Positions 1-10,228 of a stretch of DNA of 64,000 nt are shown in pieces. The first letter of the stretch is position 1; each line of letters begins with the position of its first letter. The notes below the pieces were generated by a model. It saw only the letters and a list, made by a program, of their open reading frames with translations, searched no databases and was not told where the DNA came from. This DNA comes from an uncultured Maribacter sp. (GTDB lineage Bacteria > Bacteroidota > Bacteroidia > Flavobacteriales > Flavobacteriaceae), in NCBI RefSeq assembly GCF_947496775.1, contig NZ_CANMDU010000008.1, positions 124,001 to 188,000 of the forward strand. The letters are read 5' to 3'. The translations under genes and the position numbers were made by a program.

Positions 1-3000
1 AAAATGCCCTATATATTGGTTCTTGCTTTTATTATTTTCATTAACCTCATACCAATAATCCCCTGTTGGTACTGGTGAACCTTCATAATTACCATCCCAA
101 TAACTAACATTGTCAAGTATTGCTACAACTCTACCATAGCGGTCATAAATCTTAACTTCTATATCTGGGAAATACTCTCTATTTTTTGGATACCACATAT
201 CATTATTTCCATCACCATCTGGAGTAAAGAAATTTGGTATATCTAACATTCCAGTAAATTCAAAGGGAACAGATACTATTGCCGCGCACCCGTTTTGATC
301 CACAACTCTTACTGTTACCAATTCACTTTCATTGGTAGTATAAACTCCGTTTGTACCAAAAGATTCCCCTTGGAAGAAAAATTCATACCCTCCATAGCCA
401 CCTTCAGCAGTTGCCGTTAATTCATTAGGCGCTGTTTTAATTGCACTTAGTATTAGAGGATCATATGCTTCCATTGTAAAATCTACAATATTTGTACAAC
501 CGTTTTGATGGTATATATAAACCGTATGGTCTCCTTCAGCCAAATCCCCCCAAACATTCTCCGTCCCTGCTAAAGCAGTTACTGGATCTGTAGGATCTAA
601 TGGATCTAAGGCGAAAAGCAAATCGGACATTAAACCTTGTTCTTGCATTTCTATAGTAACCGTACTATTAGGAAAAATTCCTTCACAACCATATTCAATA
701 ATTGGCTCTGCAGTTAAATCTACGCCTATATTGATAGTTACAACTTCCGTTACGGCACACAAATTAACATCTTGAATATACAATGCGTAAGATGCCCCTC
801 CTTCTAAATTCTGAATTGATGTACCGTCATATGGTGCAAAGACACCGGTTCCTGTTTCATCCACAGGACTTATTTTCTCTAATTTATATTCATAATATGG
901 AGTCGGATGTACTAATACATCGTTAAATAGGGTTCCTCCTACAATATTAAAAATTAAAGTACCATCATTTGCTCCAATACACAACTCTGGGGTTGTAACT
1001 AGATTTGTTACCTCAAGGACATTAGGCTCCGTAACCGTTATGAAGTCTTTTTCAAAACAACCATTGTCATCCTTAATGAGAATCTCATAATCACCAGCCG
1101 CAAGTTCATCGAAAATATATGCATTCGGAGTTAATGGATCACTAAAAAACTCATCGAAATGTGGACCTATAGCAAATTGTAGCAACCCTTCCCCTCCTGA
1201 TTGCACTTCAACAGTAATAGAACCATCTTCTTCTCCATTACAAGTTACAGGAGTTTCATTTGCCGTAAATAAAATAGGCACAGGTCTTATAATTTCAAAA
1301 GGTCCTTTAATGTCACTACAAGTAGCCCCACTAGTTACAGCAATATAATAATCACTACCTTCAGGAAGCCCTTCAAAAGTACCATCTGGTTGCGGCCCTC
1401 TAAAAACTGTGGCAGATGCTGCGGGAGAAAAAGCGTCAACTGGATCACCTACATACAATATAAACTGGTTATTCCCGACTCCACCATTCACAAAAGATTC
1501 TATTCTTCCATCTAATTCCGATGCACAAGAAATATCATCTATTTGATTCGGTAATATAGTAATACCAGTTGCATCGGTCATGGTAATACCATTAGATCTT
1601 ACAGGTAAACAAGTGTTTAATATATTTTTCTTTCTAACATCAAATTGGTAAGAAATACCTGCATCTCCTAAAATAAGAACAGAAGTCCCTACCATATCGG
1701 TATAAGTCCCTACTGCTACCCCATTTTCTATTTGTAAATATTCATATACAAAGGAAGGTTCTGGGTTTTCTATAGACAAACGCACTTCACCTTGACCTCC
1801 ACAACCAGGCACTTGTGTTTGCACAAGTATCGGCTCAACTGGTGGCGGTGGATCTACGTAATAAGGAGTAGTAACAAATACACATCCAAAACTAGATGAG
1901 ACCTCAATTGCATACCAACCTGCACTAATAAATCCGCCAGTAGCGCCTATAAAAGTAGGTGAATTTTGAAGTCCACTTGCAGAAGCTATATCTGTATTGT
2001 TATTACTATTTAAATACAATAATCTATAATTATAACCAGCTCCAGGAAAACCTCCTGATGCTCCTGGTGTAGCAGTAGTAGATGTACCACTTGTTGGATC
2101 ATAAGCTTCTAATACTGCATTGTTTCCGCTAGGACATTGTAATCCTTGCGGCTCCCTTATTCCTGCATCTATTTGCGGTACCACAGCCAAGGTAATATCA
2201 ACATCACTTACACAGCCTTCTACATCTCTTATTTCTACTCTATAATCACCACTTGACAAATTTTCAAAATCATTAAGATTAGAATATGCTACAATTTCAT
2301 TTGGATAGGTTGTACCACCATCTACGCTCTCTAACAATCTAAATTCATAAGGAGACGTATCCCAACCTTGAGAACCAATAGCTTCTATTCTACCAGTGTT
2401 ATTATTACAACTTGTATTTCCTATTTCATTAGCAGTTACCTGTAAATCTCCATTAGGAGTACGTATCGTAGCTACGTTACTATCTCCATCACAAAATGGC
2501 GTTCCCGTAGAAGTTACCTCAACAAAATAATTTCCTCCTGCTAATCCTGCAATTATTTCTGGATTATTAGCCGTATTTAAACCTGTTCCTGAGGCTATGG
2601 CTGTTGTTTTACTAGGATCATCTCCTCTAAATACTCTATAATCATAAAGCCCTGTATAATCAGTAACAGATATAGATAATTCACCATCATTACCAGGAGT
2701 AAAACAACTTATTGGTTTAGCTTCTGCTATAATTACTGTTGGGCGTATTGGATCTATCACGGTATGAACAGGTAAAGGATAAAAACACCCTCCTGTATGA
2801 TCTTCAACTTCAAATATATAATCTCCAGAAGCAGGCAATGCTATATCTACTGAAGAACTTCCTCCTGAAGAAACCGGTGCTACAGCAATTGCAGAAACTG
2901 TGGATACCGTAAAGTTCGTTGTCCCTGTAACACTGATAGTAACCACTTCGTCATCTGCACAATTCAAAGGAACTATATTGGTTATATTTGGAACTACACC

Positions 3001-6000
3001 TGTTGGTGGATTTATTATAACATCAGCTGTTGCTTCACAACCATTACCATCTATGGCATAAACGGTTATATTTTGTATACTACCGTTATCTACGATTTCA
3101 AATGTATTTGAAGTTTGGTAATTAGAAAAACCTGTAATACTATAACGATATCCACTACCAACAGTTCCTACATTTACAGCTGAAACGGTAGCGGTTAATG
3201 TTGTAGAACTAAATCTATTTGCACCTGGTTCACATGCAAAATCTGGTGCGGCAGCTGTTAGAGAAAAATCAGCTGGATTATCAATTTGATGCTGATTAGA
3301 AGTAACGGAACAACCTCTCGCTGTTACGACCTCTACCTCATAATTAGCTTCTGATAAACCGGTAAAGGATCCAGTATTATTACGCGACTCTTCTGTCGCA
3401 GTATCTAAATTAGTAAGAATATATTCTAAAGGTAAATCTTCAGATGTAAAGGGAATTAAAACATCTGCTGGATCCACTACAATTTCTATAGTACCATCAT
3501 CCGCATCATGGCAACTTATATCTGTATAACCTTGAGATGAAATTGCAGGTGATGCAGCTCTATTAAGAATTATATCTGTTACTGTAAAAGCACAATTAGC
3601 ACCTAATAAATCTGTTACTACTACTTCATAATTTCCTGGCAAAAGACCTGTAAAAACAGGATTATTAGTTTGTTGAGGAGCAGAATATGCACCTCCTGTA
3701 TAATCTGTTCCCGTAATATCATAGGTAAAAGAACCACTACCTCCAGTTGTTTGTATAGTAATTATACCATCCGCAGCATTACAAGTAGATTCTGTTGTAA
3801 AGTCTCCTGATGCTGCTAAAAAATCATAGACCGTAGCTGTTCCTTGCCCTGTACACCCATTAGCATCTATTACATCTACCACATAATCTCCTGGGCTACT
3901 TACCGTATAAGTATGTTCCCAAAAAGCACCATTAATAACGGGAAAAGCCTCCACACCACCTAAAGTATACCTTGGTGTATCCACTGTATTAGGCATTTGA
4001 ACAAGTATATCGAAAGATGTAGCACTTGTATTACATTGATTAACAACATTAAAGATTGGAGTTGGTAAATTTGGCTCTAGTAATATTACCGTTGCAATAT
4101 CAAATGAAGTACATCCGCTCACGTCCCTAACATATACATCATAATCACCATTAGCAGCTACAAAAGTTGTATTCGTTGTATAATCTCCTGGGTAAACTGG
4201 CACAACACCATTATTCATATAAGCATACTCATAAGGTCCACCATTGCCACCTCTACCTTGTACTGTAATTTGCCCTAAAGCATTACAATTTGCAGGTTCT
4301 TGAGTTAATATATCTATGGATGGTAAATTTTGGTCAATTACCACTCCCACAGCAGCTGTACAACTATCTGTTAAATTTGTAACTAAAATTTGATAATCTC
4401 CTGCCAATTCCGCATAAGTATCTGCAAAAGGATCCGCTGTTGTTGTTATTGAATTATGTAGAACAGTAACAGTATTATCATCATTATTGAGTAATTCTAC
4501 TCTCAAATTATCACCAATAGTAAAACCTGTAATTTCATATGCTATCTCTCCATTTCTATTTACATCACATGCCCCAGGGGTAGAATTAGCAGTTACATCT
4601 AGTGTAGACGGACCATCTATTGGTAGTATTTCTTGTTCGTAAATACAACCAGTACCAGTATCATTAACCTCAACCGTATATGCTACTCCGTATATTATAC
4701 CATCTGTAGCATTATCAAAAGTATGGTTATTTGCTCCTGGAGTGTTATTTAAAGCATAAAATGCTGGTTGATTAGACAATCTAATAGTATAAGGACCAGA
4801 CCCTCCACTTACCGCAACGGCATATGTAAAAGCAGAATCATCACACGTTATTGGTGCTGGTGGCGGAATAGGAGTAATTAAAACTTCATTACTTGTTATA
4901 GTAACTGTATCTATATCTGTACAACCGTTGGCATCTATGGTTATTACGGTATAGCTTCCTGGTATTAAATCTACATCAAAAATATCCAAAGAAGAAGCTG
5001 CTGCTCTGGTTACATTGTCTTGGCGCGCAACTTCCGTTCCAGTATTATCTTCTATAATAAAACTAAAATTTTCAGCTCCATTAGTTACACTATTTATACG
5101 TATGCCTCCGCTTAAAACACTTGCTGCACATGTAGCGGGTATTTCTACTACATCTGTATCTGGTGTTGGCGTAGTATCCAAAACTATATCTACAGTTTGA
5201 TTCACTATACAACCTCTCGCATCTCTTACTGTAAAAGGATAGGTTCCTACAGCTAAATTAGAATATACAGTCTGTGGAGTAAATGCACTACCATTAAAAC
5301 TAATTTCATAAGGAGGCACACCACTTGTTGCATCTGGAGTAATTGTTACTGCTCCATTTGCTGTTTGCCCACAAGTTACATCTCTAGTATCTAATGCAGC
5401 TGCAGCAATTGGATCAGGTGGATTAACAATAAGTGGATTTGATATTGCAATACACCCCGTATTCGTGGTATTAGTATCTGTAATTCTAAACCTGTACGTA
5501 CCGTCTATCCTTGTATCGTAATTAAAGTTGTTCGATGTAAATGCAGTTGGTGCTCCCCACGTACTACCATCGTCAACGCTAACCTCATATTGCGATCCTG
5601 GTGTATATCCCCCACTTACATTAACTCGTATCCTACCGTCGTTTGTTCCACAAGGAATTTCTGTTACCAAACTAATATTTACTCTTAACTGCGGTTCTAT
5701 TGTTATGTTAACTGTATCCGAACAGTTATTACTATCTACAACTTCTATAGAATAGTTTCCAGGAGTTAAATCTGTAAAAGTAGATGAAGCCTGTAATGTA
5801 CCTCCGTTAATTCTATACTGATGAGTTCCTATAGCAGCTGAACCAGCTGTTGAATTTACCACTGCTGTAGCTCCTGTTCCTGCAACATAACAAAAATCAG
5901 ATGCTCCAGTGTCTAAACTAATACTAGGGGCACTCAAAGGAGTTAAACTAAAATTAAAAGTAGCTGTACATCCTTCTGCATCTTCCACAGATAATACATA

Positions 6001-8544
6001 TGCTCCGCCCAGAGACAAATTATTAAATGTTCTTCCAGACTTTGGTCCTTGTACTGGACCGCTGGGTGGAGTTAAAGTGTACCTATAAGCGCCCCAACCA
6101 CCAGTTGCTGTTGCTGTTACCCTACCTATATTCCCATTAGCACAGCTCATATCAACAACAGCACCTGCTAAGGATAATGGAGCTGCTTCTAATATATCAA
6201 AAGAGCTGGTATCTGTACATCCTGTATCGGTATCTGTAACTGTAATAGTATAGGTACCTGGACCTGATAAAGGCAGCACCACTTCTCCATCATTTTGCGG
6301 TCCTCCACTAAATAATCCTCCATTAATATCGTACGTGTAATTGCTTGCAAAACCATCTATTAAAAAAGTTCCCGTACCATCGGTTGCTCCATTACAAACA
6401 CGTAAATCTCCACCCGATTTTACTCTAGCTCTTATAGAGCTTGTTAAAACTGGGCTATAACCTTCTGTATAAGTACAACCATTACTATCTCTTATTTGAA
6501 AAATATAGGATTGCGTGGCATCTAAAGCAACAAAAGTATCATTAGCTCCATTATCATTTATTATAGGACTAATAATAGAAAAATTGGCAATTGTAGCTCC
6601 TCCTGTTCCTAGAGTAGGAACCAATTGTAAGTCTACTGTATTTGCCGTACAATTACTATTAGTAGCTACAAAATCTATATCGGTTGGTGGGTCTACATCT
6701 AAGATTGTTATAGGTGTTAACTCCAATCTACAACCACCTCCATCTTCTATCATTGGAGTATATGTACCAGTTACTAAATTTGTATATGACGTAGTTGCTG
6801 TAAAGTTTGTTCCATCAATACTATATATATAACCGCTTCCTGAACCACCGCTAGCAGGGCCAAAATCTATTTGTCCTCCTATTGTACCTCCAGAACCATC
6901 GCAAGTTCTATCTGATACCTTTGTTGCAGTACCGGTAATTACACCAACACTACTTACAGTAACATCATTTAACGGCATAGTACACTCAAATCCACCTTGC
7001 TGATAACGCACTTCTATATCCTCATAAGGTGTTCCTCCAGGTGTAGCTGGCACAGAAATTTGGTTCGTTGTAACCCAAGGGTCTAATGGGTTTACCCTAT
7101 AGGACAAATTATATCCTCTAGCATCAACCACATTAAAATTAATTTTTGCTCCTCCATTAGAACAAGTTCCATTTATTCCAGTTGCCGTTACATCTGGCGA
7201 AAGCAAAGATTCTACATTAGAAGATGCTGTTATTGTACATCCATTACTATCCGTAATTAAAAAATCATAAGATCCAGCAGCTGTAACTGTATAAGTAGTA
7301 GTTCCTGTATAAGAAGGGCTAGAAGGCCCTGCCCCATTAACTATAAAAGTATACGGTGGTGCACCCCCAGAAGTATTAACTGTTATATCTACACTAGAAA
7401 TTGTAGAACAACCAAAACTACTATTTACCTCTGTAGAGGCATCTAAGGCCAATAATCCGTTTCCAATTACAATCGGATTTCCAGACGTGTCTAAATTTTG
7501 TCTTGGAGGGTCTATTCCATTTAAAGGGTCCCCAGTACATTGTTGTGTTTCTACCTGAACCGTATAAGTTCCAAAACCTACTGCCGAAAAAGTATATGGG
7601 TTATCTGGTATAAAGGCTGTAAATTCCTGAGCAACTCCACTAGAATTTAACAAAGTATATTTATATGGTCCAGGTACATTATTTGCGGTAACTGTTATAC
7701 TTCCAGTTTCTCCACTACATTGCGCATCTACAAAGGTAGCTTCAATATCTAAATCTAACTGCTCAATAATTATTGGTTCGTAAGGATACTCACAAGTATT
7801 AGGTGTATTCTGTAAACGGGCTTTAACTATGTAAGTGCCTGGTGTTAAATTATCAAATATTGGTCCTTGCCATGGCCCAAAACCACTTCCACTATCAATA
7901 CTAAACTCATATGCACTAGAAAGGTTTGTTATTTGTATTCTACCATCTACCCCACATATATAATCTTGTTTAACATAAGTTTGCGTAATACTACTTTTCT
8001 TTACTTTAATAAAAAATTGTTGCCCATCTGCAATTACTCTATACTCTGACCCTGTTATTGCTGATATTGCACTGGCATCTAGAGTATATGTCTGATCTGT
8101 TGAAACTGTAGTATAACAAGAAATGGTTGTATCGGGACAATCTTCATTAATATCAGCTGAACAAGTTCCTCCCAAAATTTGCCATTGTACTGAAGCATAT
8201 GGCCCACCAGACAGACTAAGTATTCTATCGTCAAAATCCCCACACAGATTAAATCTTGCCACAGTTAAACCATTGGTACTACAACCAACTTCTTCATCTG
8301 CTCCTTGTACAATGGTAGTAAACATCGGAGCTAAACTTGGCGAAGCATCTTTTTTATTAAAACTAAAAGAATCAGAACTATCTATAAGTTTTTCAGTTGC
8401 ATCTTCAGAAGAACTAGCTTTTAAAATGATTGTTTCATGAATCATTTTAAAAACCTTAGTATTTGCAATAGCTGTGGTGGAAACTACTGAGGCAAACACA
8501 AAAAATAAAGCATATAAGATATACTTGGTTTTTTTTGGGAGCAT
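1..8544 (-). CDS. Giant SprB-like repeat protein with T9SS type B sorting domain (3' end outside window)
   Basis: The frame is open from an ATG at 8544 to base 1, at least 2848 residues. An in-frame TAA two codons upstream fixes the start. The first ~27 residues form a signal peptide (KK, hydrophobic core, TTAIA). The rest is a long series, roughly 30, of 75-95-residue modules. Each has one or two Cys and ends in forms such as YVVDVIDANGC, YRVEIRDVEGC or YEILIKDDNGC, as in SprB repeats. The last ~80 residues in the window (bases 1-243) carry PNFFTPDGDGNNDMW, KIYDRYGRVV and GDYWYEV, the T9SS type B (gliding-associated) C-terminal domain, so only a few residues are missing. Inference: a cell-surface adhesin or gliding/attachment filament exported by T9SS. 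Family is sure; ligand and exact role are not. Confidence 0.93.
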   Translation of the reverse strand, partial: MLPKKTKYILYALFFVFASVVSTTAIANTKVFKMIHETIILKASSSEDATEKLIDSSDSFSFNKKDASPSLAPMFTTIVQGADEEVGCSTNGLTVARFNLCGDFDDRILSLSGGPYASVQWQILGGTCSADINEDCPDTTISCYTTVSTDQTYTLDASAISAITGSEYRVIADGQQFFIKVKKSSITQTYVKQDYICGVDGRIQITNLSSAYEFSIDSGSGFGPWQGPIFDNLTPGTYIVKARLQNTPNTCEYPYEPIIIEQLDLDIEATFVDAQCSGETGSITVTANNVPGPYKYTLLNSSGVAQEFTAFIPDNPYTFSAVGFGTYTVQVETQQCTGDPLNGIDPPRQNLDTSGNPIVIGNGLLALDASTEVNSSFGCSTISSVDITVNTSGGAPPYTFIVNGAGPSSPSYTGTTTYTVTAAGSYDFLITDSNGCTITASSNVESLLSPDVTATGINGTCSNGGAKINFNVVDARGYNLSYRVNPLDPWVTTNQISVPATPGGTPYEDIEVRYQQGGFECTMPLNDVTVSSVGVITGTATKVSDRTCDGSGGTIGGQIDFGPASGGSGSGYIYSIDGTNFTATTSYTNLVTGTYTPMIEDGGGCRLELTPITILDVDPPTDIDFVATNSNCTANTVDLQLVPTLGTGGATIANFSIISPIINDNGANDTFVALDATQSYIFQIRDSNGCTYTEGYSPVLTSSIRARVKSGGDLRVCNGATDGTGTFLIDGFASNYTYDINGGLFSGGPQNDGEVVLPLSGPGTYTITVTDTDTGCTDTSSFDILEAAPLSLAGAVVDMSCANGNIGRVTATATGGWGAYRYTLTPPSGPVQGPKSGRTFNNLSLGGAYVLSVEDAEGCTATFNFSLTPLSAPSISLDTGASDFCYVAGTGATAVVNSTAGSAAIGTHQYRINGGTLQASSTFTDLTPGNYSIEVVDSNNCSDTVNITIEPQLRVNISLVTEIPCGTNDGRIRVNVSGGYTPGSQYEVSVDDGSTWGAPTAFTSNNFNYDTRIDGTYRFRITDTNTTNTGCIAISNPLIVNPPDPIAAAALDTRDVTCGQTANGAVTITPDATSGVPPYEISFNGSAFTPQTVYSNLAVGTYPFTVRDARGCIVNQTVDIVLDTTPTPDTDVVEIPATCAASVLSGGIRINSVTNGAENFSFIIEDNTGTEVARQDNVTRAAASSLDIFDVDLIPGSYTVITIDANGCTDIDTVTITSNEVLITPIPPPAPITCDDSAFTYAVAVSGGSGPYTIRLSNQPAFYALNNTPGANNHTFDNATDGIIYGVAYTVEVNDTGTGCIYEQEILPIDGPSTLDVTANSTPGACDVNRNGEIAYEITGFTIGDNLRVELLNNDDNTVTVLHNSITTTADPFADTYAELAGDYQILVTNLTDSCTAAVGVVIDQNLPSIDILTQEPANCNALGQITVQGRGGNGGPYEYAYMNNGVVPVYPGDYTTNTTFVAANGDYDVYVRDVSGCTSFDIATVILLEPNLPTPIFNVVNQCNTSATSFDILVQMPNTVDTPRYTLGGVEAFPVINGAFWEHTYTVSSPGDYVVDVIDANGCTGQGTATVYDFLAASGDFTTESTCNAADGIITIQTTGGSGSFTYDITGTDYTGGAYSAPQQTNNPVFTGLLPGNYEVVVTDLLGANCAFTVTDIILNRAASPAISSQGYTDISCHDADDGTIEIVVDPADVLIPFTSEDLPLEYILTNLDTATEESRNNTGSFTGLSEANYEVEVVTARGCSVTSNQHQIDNPADFSLTAAAPDFACEPGANRFSSTTLTATVSAVNVGTVGSGYRYSITGFSNYQTSNTFEIVDNGSIQNITVYAIDGNGCEATADVIINPPTGVVPNITNIVPLNCADDEVVTISVTGTTNFTVSTVSAIAVAPVSSGGSSSVDIALPASGDYIFEVEDHTGGCFYPLPVHTVIDPIRPTVIIAEAKPISCFTPGNDGELSISVTDYTGLYDYRVFRGDDPSKTTAIASGTGLNTANNPEIIAGLAGGNYFVEVTSTGTPFCDGDSNVATIRTPNGDLQVTANEIGNTSCNNNTGRIEAIGSQGWDTSPYEFRLLESVDGGTTYPNEIVAYSNLNDFENLSSGDYRVEIRDVEGCVSDVDITLAVVPQIDAGIREPQGLQCPSGNNAVLEAYDPTSGTSTTATPGASGGFPGAGYNYRLLYLNSNNNTDIASASGLQNSPTFIGATGGFISAGWYAIEVSSSFGCVFVTTPYYVDPPPPVEPILVQTQVPGCGGQGEVRLSIENPEPSFVYEYLQIENGVAVGTYTDMVGTSVLILGDAGISYQFDVRKKNILNTCLPVRSNGITMTDATGITILPNQIDDISCASELDGRIESFVNGGVGNNQFILYVGDPVDAFSPAASATVFRGPQPDGTFEGLPEGSDYYIAVTSGATCSDIKGPFEIIRPVPILFTANETPVTCNGEEDGSITVEVQSGGEGLLQFAIGPHFDEFFSDPLTPNAYIFDELAAGDYEILIKDDNGCFEKDFITVTEPNVLEVTNLVTTPELCIGANDGTLIFNIVGGTLFNDVLVHPTPYYEYKLEKISPVDETGTGVFAPYDGTSIQNLEGGASYALYIQDVNLCAVTEVVTINIGVDLTAEPIIEYGCEGIFPNSTVTIEMQEQGLMSDLLFALDPLDPTDPVTALAGTENVWGDLAEGDHTVYIYHQNGCTNIVDFTMEAYDPLILSAIKTAPNELTATAEGGYGGYEFFFQGESFGTNGVYTTNESELVTVRVVDQNGCAAIVSVPFEFTGMLDIPNFFTPDGDGNNDMWYPKNREYFPDIEVKIYDRYGRVVAILDNVSYWDGNYEGSPVPTGDYWYEVNENNKSKNQYIGHF

Positions 8545-8611
8545 AGGTTAAGTCGTATTTTAAAAAATGTTTCGAATTTGGGGAACTCCAAACATTCTTG
8601 GTGTAATTCTT

Positions 8612-8643
8612 TAAACTTATATATTCTAGTTATTTTTAAACAA
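8612..8643 (-). promoter_or_regulatory. Possible promoter of the giant repeat protein
   Basis: On the minus strand a TTG (8641-8643) is followed after 21 bases by TAAGTTTA (8612-8619), 7 of 8 matches to the Bacteroidota -7 box TAnnTTTG. It would leave a leader of about 65 bases. The spacing is at the long end, so this is weak. Confidence 0.3.
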
Positions 8644-8684
8644 TAATTTTTCTTACATTTCTAATATATTTCTAACGTAGATCT

Positions 8685-9812
8685 ATGAAAAAAAGTGTCC
8701 TATATTTCTATTTTTTCGTTGTAATACACAATTTGACGTTTTCACAAAAAACTGGAAACAAGATATATACGCCAAAAAAAAACTTATATTCACCTGTGTT
8801 ATTCGTCGATAAACTGCAGGTTCCATGGGGCTTTACATTCCTACCAGACGGTAGTATATTAATTACAGAAAAAAAAGGAGAACTAATTCTCTTTAAAAAC
8901 GATAAAAAACAAAAAATAGGCAATATTCCTGAAGTTTATGTTCGAGGACAAGGCGGATTATTAGATGTAGAGCTACACCCTAATTACAAAGAAAACGGAT
9001 GGATTTACATGTCTTTTGCCTCTCCTAAAGGCAAAGAAAAAGGTGGGCACACTGCTATATTGCGAGCTAAACTAAAAGACACCTCGTTAATAGAAAAAGA
9101 AGTTCTTTATAAAGCATTACCAAATACCACAAAGGGACAACATTTTGGATCTAGAATTGTATTTGATTCTGACAACTATTTATACTTTTCCATAGGAGAA
9201 CGTGGTGCTCGTGATATAAATCCGCAGAACATAAAAAGAGATGGAGGAAAAATATATAGACTGCATGATGACGGAAGAATTCCTAAAGACAATCCATTTA
9301 TAGGTATAGACAGTGCTAAGACCGCAATTTACAGTTACGGTCATAGAAATCCTCAAGGACTAGCTATACATCCGAAAACAGGGGGAATTTGGAATAATGA
9401 ACATGGTCCTAAAGGTGGAGATGAAATAAATATCATAAAAAAAGGAGCTAACTACGGTTGGCCTATGGTAACTTACGGGGTAAATTATAGTGGCTCAACG
9501 ATAACCGACAAAACAGAAATGCAAGGAACAGAACAACCAATACACTACTGGGTTCCTTCTATTGCGCCTAGTGGAATGGCTTTTGTTACTTCTGATAAAT
9601 ATCCAGAGTGGAAAGGAAATCTTTTAGTTGGTTCTCTAAAATTTCAATATTTAGAAAGACTCGTTTTAAAAGACAATAAAGTAATATATCGAGAAAAACT
9701 TATACCCAATTTAGGAAGAGTTAGAGCTGTAAAACAAGCTCCGGATGGCTTCATATACGTAGCTATAGAGGGAAAAGGCATTTACAAATTAATTCCTAAT
9801 ACTAAAAAATAA
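8685..9812 (+). CDS. PQQ-dependent sugar dehydrogenase (soluble aldose dehydrogenase family)
   Basis: A 375-residue exported protein: residues 1-20 are a signal peptide ending FSQ. The body matches the glucose/sorbosone dehydrogenase beta-propeller family: VPWGFTFLPDG, GGLLDVELHPNY, HFGSRIVFD, YGHRNPQGLAIHP, and NEHGPKGGDEIN with the Glu-His and Gly-rich loop that line the PQQ pocket in the family. Members oxidise aldose sugars in the periplasm and pass electrons to a carrier. The cytochrome c gene starts 8 bases downstream, which fits a dehydrogenase-cytochrome pair. No PQQ biosynthesis gene lies in the window, so the cofactor would come from elsewhere. Substrate unknown. Confidence 0.88.
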   Translation: MKKSVLYFYFFVVIHNLTFSQKTGNKIYTPKKNLYSPVLFVDKLQVPWGFTFLPDGSILITEKKGELILFKNDKKQKIGNIPEVYVRGQGGLLDVELHPNYKENGWIYMSFASPKGKEKGGHTAILRAKLKDTSLIEKEVLYKALPNTTKGQHFGSRIVFDSDNYLYFSIGERGARDINPQNIKRDGGKIYRLHDDGRIPKDNPFIGIDSAKTAIYSYGHRNPQGLAIHPKTGGIWNNEHGPKGGDEINIIKKGANYGWPMVTYGVNYSGSTITDKTEMQGTEQPIHYWVPSIAPSGMAFVTSDKYPEWKGNLLVGSLKFQYLERLVLKDNKVIYREKLIPNLGRVRAVKQAPDGFIYVAIEGKGIYKLIPNTKK

Positions 9813-9820
9813 ATTAACGA

Positions 9821-10222
9821 ATGAAAATTTTCGCAACCCTATATGTTCTTTTTATAACTATTAGTTTTTCTTTCTTAAAACAACAAACCCCTTTACAAGA
9901 AAGTATACAACGCGGAAAAGAAGTTTATTCTGATTTTTGTGTTACTTGCCATTTAGAAAACGGAGAAGGCATACCTTCTACTTTTCCTCCTCTTGCAAAA
10001 TCAGACTATTTGTTAAATAATAGAAATAAAAGTATTAAAGGTTTAAAATATGGCCAGCAAGGAGAAATTATCGTAAACGGTTTAATATATAATAATAGCA
10101 TGCCTGCACTTGGCCTAGAAGATGAAGAAATTGCAGATGTTATGAACTACATTTTAAATTCTTGGGAGAATACAAGTAACAAAATGGTAACACCAGAAGA
10201 AGTCTCTAAAATTACAGAGTAA
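9821..10222 (+). CDS. Exported class I cytochrome c, monohaem
   Basis: A 133-residue protein with an N-terminal hydrophobic export segment (residues 1-20). It has one haem site CVTCH (about residues 47-51) and a likely distal Met in NNSMPALG, followed by the family's closing helix (DEEIADVMNYILNSW). It lies 8 bases after the sugar dehydrogenase, so it is probably its electron acceptor in the periplasm. It stops 6 bases from the convergent murQ stop, with no obvious terminator between them. Confidence 0.88.
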   Translation: MKIFATLYVLFITISFSFLKQQTPLQESIQRGKEVYSDFCVTCHLENGEGIPSTFPPLAKSDYLLNNRNKSIKGLKYGQQGEIIVNGLIYNNSMPALGLEDEEIADVMNYILNSWENTSNKMVTPEEVSKITE

Positions 10223-10228
10223 ACAATT

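Noticed and set aside
5015-8440. Several plus-strand open frames of 60-105 codons inside 5-8.5 kb
   Set aside because: They lie opposite the continuous minus-strand repeat protein, have no export or domain signal, and are explained as shadows of that gene.
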